A stretch of 64,000 bases of DNA from Platerodrilus igneus (GCA_036346225.1 JARFIW010000588.1:6763501-6827500); one strand, 5' to 3'. Shown: positions 22,700-33,417, counted from the first letter of the stretch. Made by a program: numbers and translations. The notes: generated by a model from the letters alone, not told the origin.

Positions 22700-23287
22700 T
22701 GTTGCGAGCTACTACTAGGCAACCCATCAAACACACAAGCGCTGTAGACTCTGCATACTTTTCAGGATACGAGAATTCTTCTAGCAATCAATTACACACA
22801 AAACGCTCGGGGCACGGCGTATTCTCAAGGATTCCAGAATTGTTCTAGAAATTACGGGAGCATGAGTCATCCTTGTAATCCAGAGTATATATAAGACCGC
22901 TAATGAATGCAAGAGTCAGTCTATTCTTGAATGTCTAATATAAATTATATCGTGTAAAGTAATAGTAGTTTTGAGCTTTAGAAGTATATATAAACGTGAT
23001 ATGCTGTGTCTAATGTACATGCAGCTTGTAGTATACATAAATAAATAGAAGTGTATAAACAAATAGTTGTGTTAGTGTTGTTAATGAACCTATGGTAAAG
23101 GAGTTAATTTAAGAAGATATTAGTGCTTGTAAATTCATTAGTGTAATAGTGCTTCATTGTTGAGTGGACTGAAAACATCTATAAATAAGGCATATACTGT
23201 TAATTAGACTTGTGAACAGTGAGTAATAAAGACCATTATTATTACTTGTTTTAAATTAAAGAAACGCGGCAGTAGTAGCGCGATACA
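22700..23287 (+). repeat. 5' LTR of gypsy element
   Basis: Begins TGTTGCGAGC and ends GCGATACA. A TATA box (TATATATAAG) lies at 22886-22895 with an initiator-like TCAGTC about 25 bp downstream. An AATAAA at 23225-23230 is a candidate poly(A) signal. It is the element's promoter copy. Confidence 0.97.
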
Positions 23288-23288
23288 C

Positions 23289-23306
23289 TGGTGTCAGGCA
23301 TTTGTG
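23289..23306 (+). promoter_or_regulatory. Primer-binding site candidate
   Basis: TGGTGTCAGGCATTTGTG starts one base after the 5' LTR. The TGG start fits pairing with the CCA end of a tRNA. I cannot name the tRNA from sequence alone. Confidence 0.7.
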
Positions 23307-23396
23307 GGGTATATAGTGATTAATTAAAAGGAAAGCACACAAGTCTAAAGCCGTTTAAGTAGTTTATATATGCCAGTTACAAGAAGCTAAAATAAG

Positions 23397-24550
23397 ATGG
23401 ACGAGAAGGTTTAATGAATTTCCTCAAGGATTTTAAATCCGGTATGGAGGAGAGGTCGGCTAAACTAGAAGTGACACTCAGTGAAAATGCTGAGAAAATA
23501 GAGGAAAAGTTGAGTGAAAATGCTGCGAAAATGGAAATAAAGTTTAGTGAGAATGCTGAGAAAATAGAAGAAAAGTTAGCGAAAATGCTGCGGTTAGAAG
23601 AAAAGTTGAATGAAAAAACAGCCACGTTAGAACAAAGATTAATGGAAAGCTCCATTGCATTGAAAGAAGATGTCACTGAACAGGTAAAACAGTTGAGCAA
23701 AAGTTGGACAGTAAATTGATAAAATGGAAGAAGATGTGATGAGACTGCAAGAGCAAGTTATTTCACTAACAACACGGCCACTTGAATTAGTAAATCAAGT
23801 TGTAAATGAGAACATTCCAGAAATAAGAACCATGGAAAGAAGCGAGTCCATACCGTCTAAATTTAAAGTGAAACCACCCACTTTCGATGGCAAAACACCT
23901 TGACCCACATATTTGAAACAATTTGAAGCTGCGGCAATAGCCAACGGTTGGTGCAACAAAGAGAAGGCTATCTCCTTAATAGTGGCCCTACGGGGGGAAG
24001 CTCTTAACATCTTACAAACGATTCCTGATCACCAGCAGAATGATTACGGCCTTTTAACATCGAAGCTTGAGATGAGATATGGAGATGCTCACCTTCAACA
24101 GGTTTACCACGCACAAGTTAAGAACCGCCGCAAAAGACAAGTGAAAGCCTGCAAGAATTCGAAGCTGACATCGCCAGATTAGTTAGATTGGCATATCCAA
24201 CGGCACCAGATAGTTTCCTCGAACAACTGGCTGTACAAACATTTGTGGATGGCGTTAAAGATGGCGAAATACAGCAAGCGCTAAGATTAGCACGGCCAAA
24301 AATGTTAGATGACGCACTGGCTCATGCGCTTGAATTTGAAGCAGCTAAGCAGACATCACACAGAATGAGTCACAAAGTTCGGTCTGCCTTAGAGGAACCT
24401 GATCAAGCCCAGAACAGCATAGATGAAATAATCAACCGTGTGGAAAAGCTGGAAAGACAACGACCGCGGAAATGGGGTTTGCGATGCTGGAACTGCGGCG
24501 AAGTTGGTCATATACAGAGACGCTGCACTCAACCAAAAACAACCGGTTGA
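23397..24550 (+). pseudogene. gag of gypsy element, broken
   Basis: 23414-23719 encodes a heptad-rich coiled coil built from repeats of SENAEKIEEKL. From 23724 a second frame reads VKPPTFDGKTP, has a TGA where family members usually have Trp, then continues YLKQFEAAAIANGWCNKEKA, the capsid-like retrotransposon gag domain, with LRGEALNILQ. A shift near 24130 leads to a third frame ending in a CCHC knuckle CWNCGEVGHIQRRC at about 24487-24528. The protein would package element RNA. Breaks: a stop after five codons of the 23397 ATG, stop at 23720, TGA at 23901 and the shift near 24130. Confidence 0.85.
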
Positions 24551-24689
24551 GCAGCAGGAAAACTAAAGCAAGTCGACGTAGGGGCGAACGTCGACAGCAC
24601 AACGTAGTGCCCGGAGATTATCATCCGTGCTGCATCGTCGATGGGGAGTCTGGACAGCATTTATATCGATGGAAGAATTAATGGTAGGG

Positions 24690-25500
24690 TGTCCGATTAC
24701 TCGTGGATACAGGAGCGACAAAAACTATTGTGAGACCAGATTTGGTTGGTCGTGGAAAAGTGCTACCTGTATCGGTGTGTCTTCGAACGGCAAGTGGTGA
24801 GAAAATTTGTACTCACGGAGAGACTGCCGTTATGTTGACAATTGGGGACAAATTAATTAATCATCGAGTGTTGGTAGCTGAAATTACAGAAGAAGTGATC
24901 TTGGGAATGGATCTCATGAGAGAATATGGGTTTCATGTAAACATGAAAGAAAATGTGCTTCGGATAGATGATGATGAGATTCCATTTCAAGGTAGGAGTA
25001 ACCAGACGATGCAAGTTCGAATGATTTGCGATATGAAAATACCCGAGAAGGCGGAAATGATAGTAATGGGACGCCCGGATGGTACGCTCCGGGAAGGACA
25101 AGTATGCATGATGGAGGCAACTGAATCGGGAATGGGTCAGGAGGGACTTCTGATTGGAAGAACGCTGGTAAAGTCTCGAAATATGGTACCAGTAAGGGTG
25201 CTGAACATTAATCCCCATACAGTGACCCTGAAGAAAGGCATGATTGTGGGAAGTTGCATTCCAGTATGCCATATTAAACGTTGTGTAGACAACACGAAAA
25301 ATAAACCAGCCAACGGTTGCTCACAAAAATTGCTGGATATGTTGATACCCTCATGTCAAGGATTAAATGGCGACCAACTGGGCAAGGTAAAAGAACTGGT
25401 CGGACGATATCGAGGTGTGTTTGCACTGGATGATAGTGAGAAAGGAAGGACGAATGTTGTGCAACACAAGATTAACACTGGAGATGCGCAACCGATAAGA
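24690..25500 (+). pseudogene. gypsy protease and linker
   Basis: The retropepsin motif LVDTGATKTIV starts at about 24700 with the catalytic Asp intact. ILGMDLMREYGF near 24900 is the second conserved retropepsin motif. The frame stays open for about 265 codons into the linker that precedes RT (VKELVGRYRGVFALDDSEKG). A shift lies just upstream of DTGA (near 24690) and another near 25508. The domain itself looks complete. Confidence 0.88.
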
Positions 25501-25509
25501 CAACACCCA

Positions 25510-26390
25510 GGCGGCTTCCTTTGGCAAAACGTAAGAAGCCGAGCAAATTATCACCGATATGGAAGAACAGGGAGTGATTGAACCCTCGAATAGTCCATGG
25601 GCATCCCCGGTAGTGCTTGTCAAGAAAAGGACGGGTCGACAAGGTTTTGTGTAGACTACCGGCGGCTTAACAATGTGACAAAGAAAGACAGCTATCCTTT
25701 GCCCAGAATTGATGACACCTTGGATACTCTATCCGGATCTAAATGGTTTTCGACCTTGGACTTGAAAAGCGGATACTGGCAGGTAGGCTTGGAGCCAAAC
25801 GATAAAGAAAAGACTGCCTTTACAATTGGAACTGGGTTATGGCAGTTCAAGGTCATGCCATTTGGATTATGCAATGCCCTGCTACTTTTGAACGATTGAT
25901 GGAGTCGATACTGCGTGGACTGTCTTGGAAGACTTGTCTGGTGTACCTAGACGACGTAATAGTGTTAGGGCGGTCTTTTGAAGAACACCTTAAGAACCTA
26001 GAGGAGATATTCCAAAGATTACGGGGCAAACCTTACATTGAGCCCCAAGAAGTGTCACCTGTTTGGAAAAGAGGTGAAATACCTAGGACATGTCGTTTCG
26101 GAGACCGGAATAAGAGCTGACCCTGACAAAATAAAACGGTACAAGAGTGGCCTACACCAGCAGATATACATCAACTACGGAGTTTTCTAGGATTGTGCAC
26201 ATATTACCGACGTTTTATACTGGGGTTTGCGAACATTGCCAAACCGTTAACGAAATTAACCGAAGATGGACAAGAATATGATTGGAATGACGACTGCCAC
26301 AGTGCATTTGAACAACTGAAACGGCTACTGGTTACAGCATCAATTTTGAGTTATCCACGGATGGAGGAAATTTGTGTTGGATACCGATGC
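25510..26390 (+). pseudogene. gypsy reverse transcriptase, broken
   Basis: Reads [20 protein letters not shown], then after a shift near 25627 [33 protein letters not shown] (motif A Asp) and [11 protein letters not shown] (motif B). After a further shift near 25880 it gives CLVYLDDVIVLG, the YLDD catalytic motif, at about 25936-25971. Further shifts lie near 26025 and 26190, then SFLGLCTYYRRFI and the connection to RNase H. All catalytic residues are present in the DNA but in at least five frames. Confidence 0.9.
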
Positions 26391-27150
26391 CAGTAACACA
26401 GCTATAGGAGGCGTTCTTTCTCAAGTGCAGGACGGACAAGAAAAAGTTATTGGGTATTTCAGCAAGGTCTTGTCGCGGCCAGAAAGAAACTATTGTGTGA
26501 CACGAAGGGAGCTGTTGGCCGTCGTCAAATCCGTAGAGCACTTTTATAAGTACTTATACGGCCGTAAATTCCTGTTGAGAACAGACCATGCTGCACTGAA
26601 ATGGTTATTGCAGTTTCGAAATCCTGAAGGGCAAGTGGCAAGGTGGATAGAGCGGCTGCAGGAATATGACTTTGATACAGAACATCGTGTAGGAACTAGC
26701 CATCGGAATGCAGACGCTCTATCAAGGAGACCTTGTCCGGTGGACTGCAATCATTGCTCCAAGATGGAACAGAAAATAAGTGTCATCCATAGAATGACAG
26801 TAACCGATGATACTTGGCAACCCGAAAGAATGCGAGAAGACCAGGAGAATGACGCCGAATTGGGACGTATTATTGAGTGGAAAAATAGAGGACAACGACC
26901 AGCTTGGGAAGAAATTAGTATTTTAAGTAGGAGCCTGAAGGCATACTGGGCACAGTGGGACTCCTTGATGATGGAAAATAGAATCTTGAAACGACGCCTG
27001 GAACTTGAAGATGGCACTGAGAGACTTCAAGTGATAGTGCCGAGAAGCAGAGTGCCGGAAGTGTTGCAGCACTTGCACGACGGTATTTCCGGAGGGCACT
27101 TTGGCGTTAAAAGAACTCTCGAAAGAGTGAGAGAAAGATTCTATTGGGTG
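26374..27150 (+). pseudogene. gypsy RNase H and spacer
   Basis: LDTDASNTAIGGVLSQ opens the RNase H domain with its first Asp. SRPERNYCVTRRELLAVV has the Glu, LLRTDHAALKWLL the next Asp, and RNADALSRRP closes the domain near 26718. The frame continues through the spacer into the integrase zinc-binding region. This 346-codon frame (to 27414) is the longest undamaged pol segment and carries the complete RNase H catalytic set. Confidence 0.9.
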
Positions 27151-28115
27151 AACTGCAAAGAAGATGTGAAGGAGTGGTGCCGGAAATGTGAATTGTGTAC
27201 CTCTGCAAATGGCCCGGTCACAAAACGGAAAGCCCCAATGAAACAGTACAACGTGGGGAATCCTTTTGAAAGGGTAGCCATTGATATAGCTGGTCCGTTT
27301 CCTGAATCAGAGAAAGGAATAAATACATCTTGGTTGCAATGGATTATTTTACCAAATGGCCGGAGGCATATGCTATACCTAACCAAGAAGCCGAGACGGT
27401 TGCAGGTGTACTAGTCAGGGAGTTGTTTTGTCGTTTTGGAGTTCCGTTGGAATTACCGATCAAGGTCGAAACTTCGAATCAGCATTGTTTCAAAATGTCT
27501 GCATCTTGGAATCAGGAAGACTAGAACCACGCCACTTCATCCCCAATCGGATGGAATGGTTGAAAGAATGAACAGGACGTTGGGAAAGTACCTGGCCAAA
27601 GTTGTCTCTGAACATCAACGAGACTGGGACCAATATTTACATTTATTCCTACTGGCGTACCGATCTTCGGTACACGACAGCACAGGATACTCGCCCGCTT
27701 GCGTAATGCTAGGACGTGAACTGCGGCTACCATGTGATCTTCAGTTTGGATTTAAACCTGGAGAAGAGATCGCCGGTGAAGATTACGTTAGTAAGCTTCG
27801 TGAAAGAGCAAGTAGCATTCACGAAAACGTCCGAAAGAATATCCAGGCAGCAAGCGATCGAATGAAATCACAATATGACACGAGAGCACAAGAAGGTGGT
27901 TATCAACCTGGAGATTTAGTGTGATTGTACAATCCACAAAGAAAACGTGGATTGTCGCCAAAACTACAAAGACAATGGGAACGGCCGTACGAAGTGTTAA
28001 AAAGGATTAATGATGTAGTGTACCGGATCAGAAGATCCCTCGTGGTAAACCGAAGTGGTACACTTTGACCGTTTAACATCCTACGCTGGCAACAACCAGG
28101 AAGACTCGAATAATG
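27050..28115 (+). pseudogene. gypsy integrase, broken
   Basis: HHCC region: GGHFGVKRTLERVRERFYW and CRKCELC at about 27090-27200. The core begins at VAIDIAGPFPES (first Asp, near 27283). After a shift near 27325 it reads VAMDYFTKWPEAYA. Shifts near 27455 and 27510 surround the second Asp, and HPQSDGMVERMNRTL near 27540-27580 holds the Glu. The C-terminal GPY/F-type domain (RQWERPYEVLKRI) follows a stop at 27922. D,D35E residues can be located but not in one frame. Confidence 0.88.
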
Positions 28116-28170
28116 ATAATGGTGTTCGCAAGTTATTAATCATGAGCCAAATGTAGATTTTGAGAGCTTT

Positions 28171-28938
28171 ATGGCGTATGGTGGTTCCGCTAAAGCGAGA
28201 TTTGGCGTTGTTGTTGAAAAACAGCAAGATCTGTTTAGAGCACCAGAAGAGTATTCCCTTGCACATTGCGTAGCTCAGGACCTGCAAATGTCAAGAGGGA
28301 TAGCTATTGTTTTCAAGAAAGAGTTTGGATGTGTAGATGAATTAGTACAACAGCAGCCAACTGTAGGAAAAGCTTTGGTTCTTCAAGATAAAAATCGTTA
28401 TGTTTACTATCTGGTCACCAAAAATTCTTCATGGCAAAGACCTAGTTATGGACATCTATGGGAGGCTTTGCTAAATCTTAAGGCGCAGATGATGGAAAAT
28501 GGAGTAACAAGACTAGCGGTGCCCAAGCTGGACTGTGGACTGGATCGCTTAGACTGGAGGATAGTCCGAAATATGCTAGAAGTAGTTTTCCAGGGAACCA
28601 ACGTCCAGGTTCTTGTTTGTTGTTATCAACCGGTTGCCTACCAAGACCAGGAAAAGAGTGTTGACTGTTATTTCCAACGACGTGGTGGATGCACCAGAGG
28701 CGATAGCTGCCGATACCGTCATCAGTCATCGAATTGGCGCCAAAATGTATCTACAGTTACGAGACGTAACGGTTTTAAAGAGGGGGCAGTGTTGCGAGCT
28801 ACTACTAGGCAACCCATCAAACACACAAGCGCTGTAGACTCTGCATACTTTTCAGGATACGAGAATTTTTCTAGCAATCAATTACACACAAAACGCCCGG
28901 GGCACGGCGTATTCTCAAGGATTCCAGAATTGTTCTAG
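28171..28938 (+). CDS. ORF3: TARG1-like macrodomain plus CCCH zinc finger
   Basis: 255 codons, open, ATG at 28171. Residues about 12-152 match the OARD1/TARG1 macrodomain class: DLFRAPEEYSLAHCVAQDL (20-38), GIAIVFKKEFG (43-53), YVYYLVTK (77-84), NGVTRLAVPKLDCGLDRLDW (110-129). Lys84 and Asp125, the two catalytic residues in human TARG1, are present at the same numbers. Departures: Gly before DLF reads Gln, MGAG reads MSRG, and IGCG reads LDCG. Residues 166-184 form a CX7CX5CX3H finger (C166, C174, C180, H184), a class that often binds RNA. Known activity of the family is hydrolysis of ADP-ribose from Glu/Asp or O-acetyl-ADP-ribose. Activity here is inferred. The frame lies 3' of integrase, as env does in errantiviruses, and has no signal peptide or membrane segment. 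Its last 49 codons lie in the 3' LTR. Confidence 0.88.
   Translation: MAYGGSAKARFGVVVEKQQDLFRAPEEYSLAHCVAQDLQMSRGIAIVFKKEFGCVDELVQQQPTVGKALVLQDKNRYVYYLVTKNSSWQRPSYGHLWEALLNLKAQMMENGVTRLAVPKLDCGLDRLDWRIVRNMLEVVFQGTNVQVLVCCYQPVAYQDQEKSVDCYFQRRGGCTRGDSCRYRHQSSNWRQNVSTVTRRNGFKEGAVLRATTRQPIKHTSAVDSAYFSGYENFSSNQLHTKRPGHGVFSRIPELF
28777..28789 (+). promoter_or_regulatory. Polypurine tract
   Basis: AAAGAGGGGGCAG directly before the 3' LTR, expected to prime plus-strand DNA synthesis. It is also inside the ORF3 reading frame. Confidence 0.9.
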
Positions 28939-29374
28939 AAATTACGGGAGCATGAGTCATCCTTGTAATCCAGAGTATATATAAGACCGCTAATGAATGC
29001 AAGAGTCAGTCTATTCTTGAATGTCTAATATAAATTATATCGTGTAAAGTAATAGTAGTTTTGAGCTTTAGAAGTATATATAAACGTGATATGCTGTGTC
29101 TAATGTACATGCAGCTTGTAGTATACATAAATAAATAGAAGTGTATAAACAAATAGTTGTGTTAGTGTTGTTAATGAACCTATGGTAAAGGAGTTAATTT
29201 AAGAAGATATTAGTGCTTGTAAATTCATTAGTGTAATAGTGCTTCATTGTTGAGTGGACTGAAAACATCTATAAATAAGGCATATACTGTTAATTAGACT
29301 TGTGAACAGTGAGTAATAAAGACCATTATTATTACTTGTTTTAAATTAAAGAAACGCGGTAGTAGTAGCGCGTT

Positions 29375-29377
<3 letters not shown>
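28790..29377 (+). repeat. 3' LTR of gypsy element
   Basis: 588 bp, TGTTGCGAGC to GCGTTACA. It differs from the 5' LTR at four sites (near positions 77, 107, 568 and 584 of the LTR). AATAAA at 29315-29320. Confidence 0.97.

Positions 29378-29421
<44 letters not shown>
29378..29421. repeat. (TA)n microsatellite, gypsy target site
   Basis: 22 TA-type units. The same tract continues to the left of the element (22691-22699), showing insertion into a microsatellite. Confidence 0.95.
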
Positions 29422-29425
<4 letters not shown>

Positions 29426-31369
29426 GTGATAAAGGCCGCTTTGTGAGCGTCACTAAAAGAGTGGTGATATAGATACAGCAATTTGTAGAACTTGAAATTG
29501 TTCACTTATCTTCCTTTCTAACTTTGCCTAGCTAGCTCAACGGAATTGACGGAATTTTTCAAAATGAAATAAAACAACAATATCACAAAGCATTTATACA
29601 GTATGAAATATTTTCTCTCATTCAAAAGCATTTACAACATTGTTTCTTTCAAACAAAATAATTTTTTAGAAGTATTTATTATATAAAAAAATTCGTTCGT
29701 TACCTTATTTTAAATTTACATAACTAAATTATCTTTTTTTTATGGATGGTTTACATGGTTTTGTTTATTGCCACGCTTGTAATGTTTGTTTGGCCAAAAA
29801 TTCTTGACAGATAATCTATCAAAATAGAGTGTTTTGAACATTGATCACAAATTTTCCTGGTAAAAATCCCTTACAAAAAAATTATTAAGACTATCTTAAA
29901 ATAGATACAAATACTCCAATATTAGTTAAAAATAAATCTAAAAGTAATACTTGCAGAATCCTTAAAAACGCTCCTCGTAATTAAATATCTTTTAAATTGA
30001 TGTCCAAACTAGCTTACAAGAGTTTTCATATTTAAAATAGCGTTATGTTGAATGTTAAAAAAAAATTCGCGATCGAGTTTAAGAATTGAATGAATGAATG
30101 AATTGGAATGAATGCCCTAATTAATAAACGCTTTGTTATATATACAAAACATACATTTACTAGAACCTACTAGAATGTGTATTAGCCACTATGATGCAAG
30201 GTATTGCAGAAAAACTCGATAGCATCTAAAATCGTTGCATAATTACCTTGTAATCTTGATCCAGTTATTCATAACGCGTGATGTTTGTCCTTGTTTAACA
30301 CATACGATTTGTGTGGCATTGCATACTAATGCGAAAGATAATCAATTTTATTGGATATTTCTTGAATTTTGTTCGTTTTTCAATGATCGGGCCGTTTCTT
30401 GGAATAAAATGTTTCATTTATTAATTAGATATTTACGTAGTTTTAAATACCGATGGCTCATCTCTGTATATTCCTAACATTCTAAAAAATTCTTTATTTA
30501 AAATAAGTTTCTGTAATCCATGGGGTAATTAATTTAAACTTTAATTGCTTTTTAATGCAAAAGGGGTTGCATTTTATAGAAAATATTTGCTTTCGTATTT
30601 CAGTACACAAAATTAAGACTAGAATTGGTTTTTTAAATACACGAAAATATGCACTACTGTTTGTTTGCCTGGTCACTAAATACCTTTCTCCAAGACTTTT
30701 TATTGCGAACCTTAAATCGGCCTTTGAGAGTGAAATCTTGACTCTTAGAAAACCTGGGGTTAACGTAATAATTCATGTCAAACGGGGAACGAATAATTCA
30801 TAAAACTGTCATCACCTGGCACGGTTTCTACGTTTGTTGCTAGCATTACACCCACGTTAGCTACATTTACTTGTTTTCCATATCTATTAATCTGCAGTTC
30901 ACATTCACCCACTGTGAGAAGTATGTCATTGATTACTAGTTTCCCCACATTCGACTCTTTTTACTCAAAAAATGCAGCCTGTTTGGGAATGCCAAATTAA
31001 TGCAAATTTTATTCTTTTGTTGCCCAACTAATTACTTTATATGTTTTTTTCATATTACATGTCGCATATATTCCTATTCAAACTGTACGCATGAAACACA
31101 ATCTTTATTGAAAGTTACCACCCAGAGGAAGGTGGTTTATTGGACATAATTATTTGGTGTTTTTCGTTGTCACTGTTGTTAGAATTCCTATTTGATCAAC
31201 AAACTCTGTGTTGTGTAAACTTACTTAGCACAATGTACAATTGTTATCTTATTAATAGTTTTCCCGCCCAGTCAGTATATATAAAGAAAGGAACGGCCTG
31301 TCAGTGTCCTTATATATAAACTTTTAAAAAAGAGAAATAATTAGGTATTGTAAATGGTATCTTTAGTGT
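29422..31369. other. Intron 5, nothing recognised
   Basis: AT-rich. Short AATG-type repeats near 30085-30112. Small open frames have no motifs. Confidence 0.45.
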
Positions 31370-31610
31370 GTTGCATTCATTTTCCTATTTTAAAATATAT
31401 CACTAATATTCTTCAATAAATGGATATTACATTTACCTAATTTCAAATTTGTTACGTTCGTTTTCCTACTTTAAAGTATTTCAGTACAATTCTTCAATAA
31501 ATAGATATTACATTACCACTATTCCAAATTGGATGCATTTATTTTGGCTTCGAAATAATTTAGTAAATAAATACATTCCATGGTACCACTAATTTTCGAT
31601 TATTCTAAAT
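31370..31610. repeat. Three ~80-bp tandem units
   Basis: Units at 31370-31449, 31451-31530 and 31531-31610 share TTC(A/G)TTTTCCTA(T/C)TTTAAA, TTCTTCAATAAAT(G/A)GATATTACAT and TTC(A)AAATT. The third is more diverged. Confidence 0.7.
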
Positions 31611-33244
31611 TATCATCCATCAAGTTAGGTAACCCACCGTACCCAGTTCTAACGGATACTATAAATCGTGTTTGGCTTATCTAAGCACATGCTTTCTATT
31701 CAAATTGAAAAGGTATTTGTCAAAATAATGTATACTTTGCTCTTTGAACAGTATTATTACTTTGACTTTGTTCTCGAAAATATAATTGTCTTAGCCATGT
31801 TTTCTATATTTAAATCGAGCAAGTACACGTTTAAATTTTCTTTTTTTATGCTGACCTCGTCCATTTATTTGAGAGGTATTTTTCTATAATTGCTTCATTA
31901 ACCTTTAGTTATTTTAGCTCATTTAGGGTTAAGCTGCACTTAAGCTACACGTGGACTGCACGTTTTTTTCCTCGAACAACTTGTATGGATTGTAAGTACT
32001 ACTGTTGCCTCTTAACAGTCAATGACCATCCTCATCCGGTGTGGTGTATAGTGGAGCAGAAGAATGCAGATGAGAGTTTGAAGATCTCATCTAATACTAA
32101 CACACAGCGAACTTCTAAACTTTTTACTATGTCAGCGTATACAATTTGTTTTATAAGCATAAAACTTGTAGCTATTAACTATCTTCAAAGTCCTGCACAT
32201 CTGTCTGTGGTATCCTGCTTGTAAAACATTTTCTTTTTTTCTTGAATAATGTTTAAATGGGGTTTACAAACTCATTAATTTTAGCTAATTTAAGTTATTT
32301 CTAGAACTTCTAGTTATTTATTGTATCTGTGGTGCACTGTTAGTTCTTTGTAGTAACATACTTGCATATGTACTTTAAATTATGCTTTTATTGCAAGCTT
32401 GCCTCATATCATTGCTATTTCTAAATTTGTAGTACTGAAGGAAGAAAGAAAAACCAAACTTACAGTTAGGCTTTCTTATATAAAGGCAATATCACAAGAT
32501 AACTTTCCTACTTCAGATGATGAGTTGTTGTTTCTTTGGTTTTCTTTGATTCCCCACTCCCAATCTGGATTGTTGCTAGCTATGGGATTTTAGAAATGTA
32601 CCGTGATGGTTGACTGTGACAAGTGAATAAATACTTCACAATAATCCGATTTAAATTATAGTTATTGAAGTTATTGCTTAAGTTCCTACAAGGTAACAAA
32701 CAGATTGTGTACTGTAATTATCCCATGATTGAAACTTTATGTTGTGCTAAAAATAATTTACAAATTGCTCGTATTTATAGAAAATGACATATTTTATTTG
32801 ATAAAAGGTATTTATTGTTAATACCTGCCTGTCTGTTATGTATTCTAAAATGTATGCCTGGCATCAATTAAGATGTGTCTACAAAATGCATTCATTGTAG
32901 TTTAAATTATTTCAACCAGGAAGTTATAGACAGCTTTGTGAAGCTTTTACTTCTGAATTCTTAAAATTATTTGGCTGTATCAGCCATACATTGCTTTATT
33001 AAAATTGAGTATTGCTGTAGAATGAGAAAATCGATCAGATCACTGAATTGTTATACAAATTTTTTTATTAAATTTAACATATTGTAATTTCTAGCTGTTT
33101 CTTCAAATGATTTTGTTCTCATGGTAAATGTAGATTTTTGTGGGACGTTGTGTAACAGCAATAGTAAATGTGGAATTAGTTAAAATAATAATTAAATGTA
33201 ATTTTTTCTCCTCTTGAAAAGTAATAGTTTAATTTTACTTGCAG
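31611..33244. other. Intron 5 end, nothing recognised
   Basis: AT-rich sequence to the exon 6 acceptor TACTTGCAG at 33236-33244. Small open frames (for example 31985-32224) have no recognisable features. Confidence 0.5.
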
Positions 33245-33417
33245 GACTGTAGTCATGTTAGTTGTACATTAGAAGAGTTTTATACAGTACGTTGTCAAGT
33301 AGCTGATATGAGAAATTTATATGAATCGTTAGATGAAGTTACTGTTAAAGATACATTAGAAGGTGATAATATGTATACTTGTTCACAATGTGGTAAAAAA
33401 GTTAGAGCTGAAAAGAG
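33245..33417 (+). CDS. USP34: USP34 exon 6
   Basis: Reads DCSHVSCTLEEFYTVRCQVA, DMRNLYESLDEVTVKDTLEG then DNMYTCSQCGKKVRAEKR. It contains the CxxC that forms half of the USP finger zinc site. Ends AG|GTATGT in phase 2, and the split Arg codon is completed by exon 7. Flanking introns: 22.4 kb upstream, 50 bp downstream. Confidence 0.95.

Larger units (their letters stand above)
22700..29377 (+). mobile_element. Young Ty3/gypsy retrotransposon with a third ORF (macrodomain)
   Basis: 6,678 bp bounded by two 588-bp LTRs that differ at four positions by eye (about 99.3% identity) with no indels. Order is PBS, gag, protease, RT, RNase H, integrase, ORF3, PPT. Protease-RT-RH-IN order assigns it to Ty3/gypsy. 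It was inserted into a (TA)n tract, so the duplicated target (ATATAT at both sides) cannot be measured exactly. gag and pol are interrupted by roughly a dozen shifts or stops, whereas the ORF after integrase is open. High LTR identity implies recent insertion. Confidence 0.96.

Noticed and set aside
23377..23700. Minus-strand frame rich in Phe/Ser
   Set aside because: Antisense shadow of the gag coiled-coil repeats.
24853..25272. 139-codon minus-strand frame
   Set aside because: Antisense to the gypsy protease region, which has clear DTGA and ILGMD motifs on the + strand.
28478..28729. Minus-strand frame inside ORF3
   Set aside because: Antisense to the macrodomain frame and without motifs.
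28171..28938. ORF3 as an envelope gene
   Set aside because: No signal peptide, no transmembrane segment, no furin-like site; macrodomain and CCCH motifs explain the sequence.
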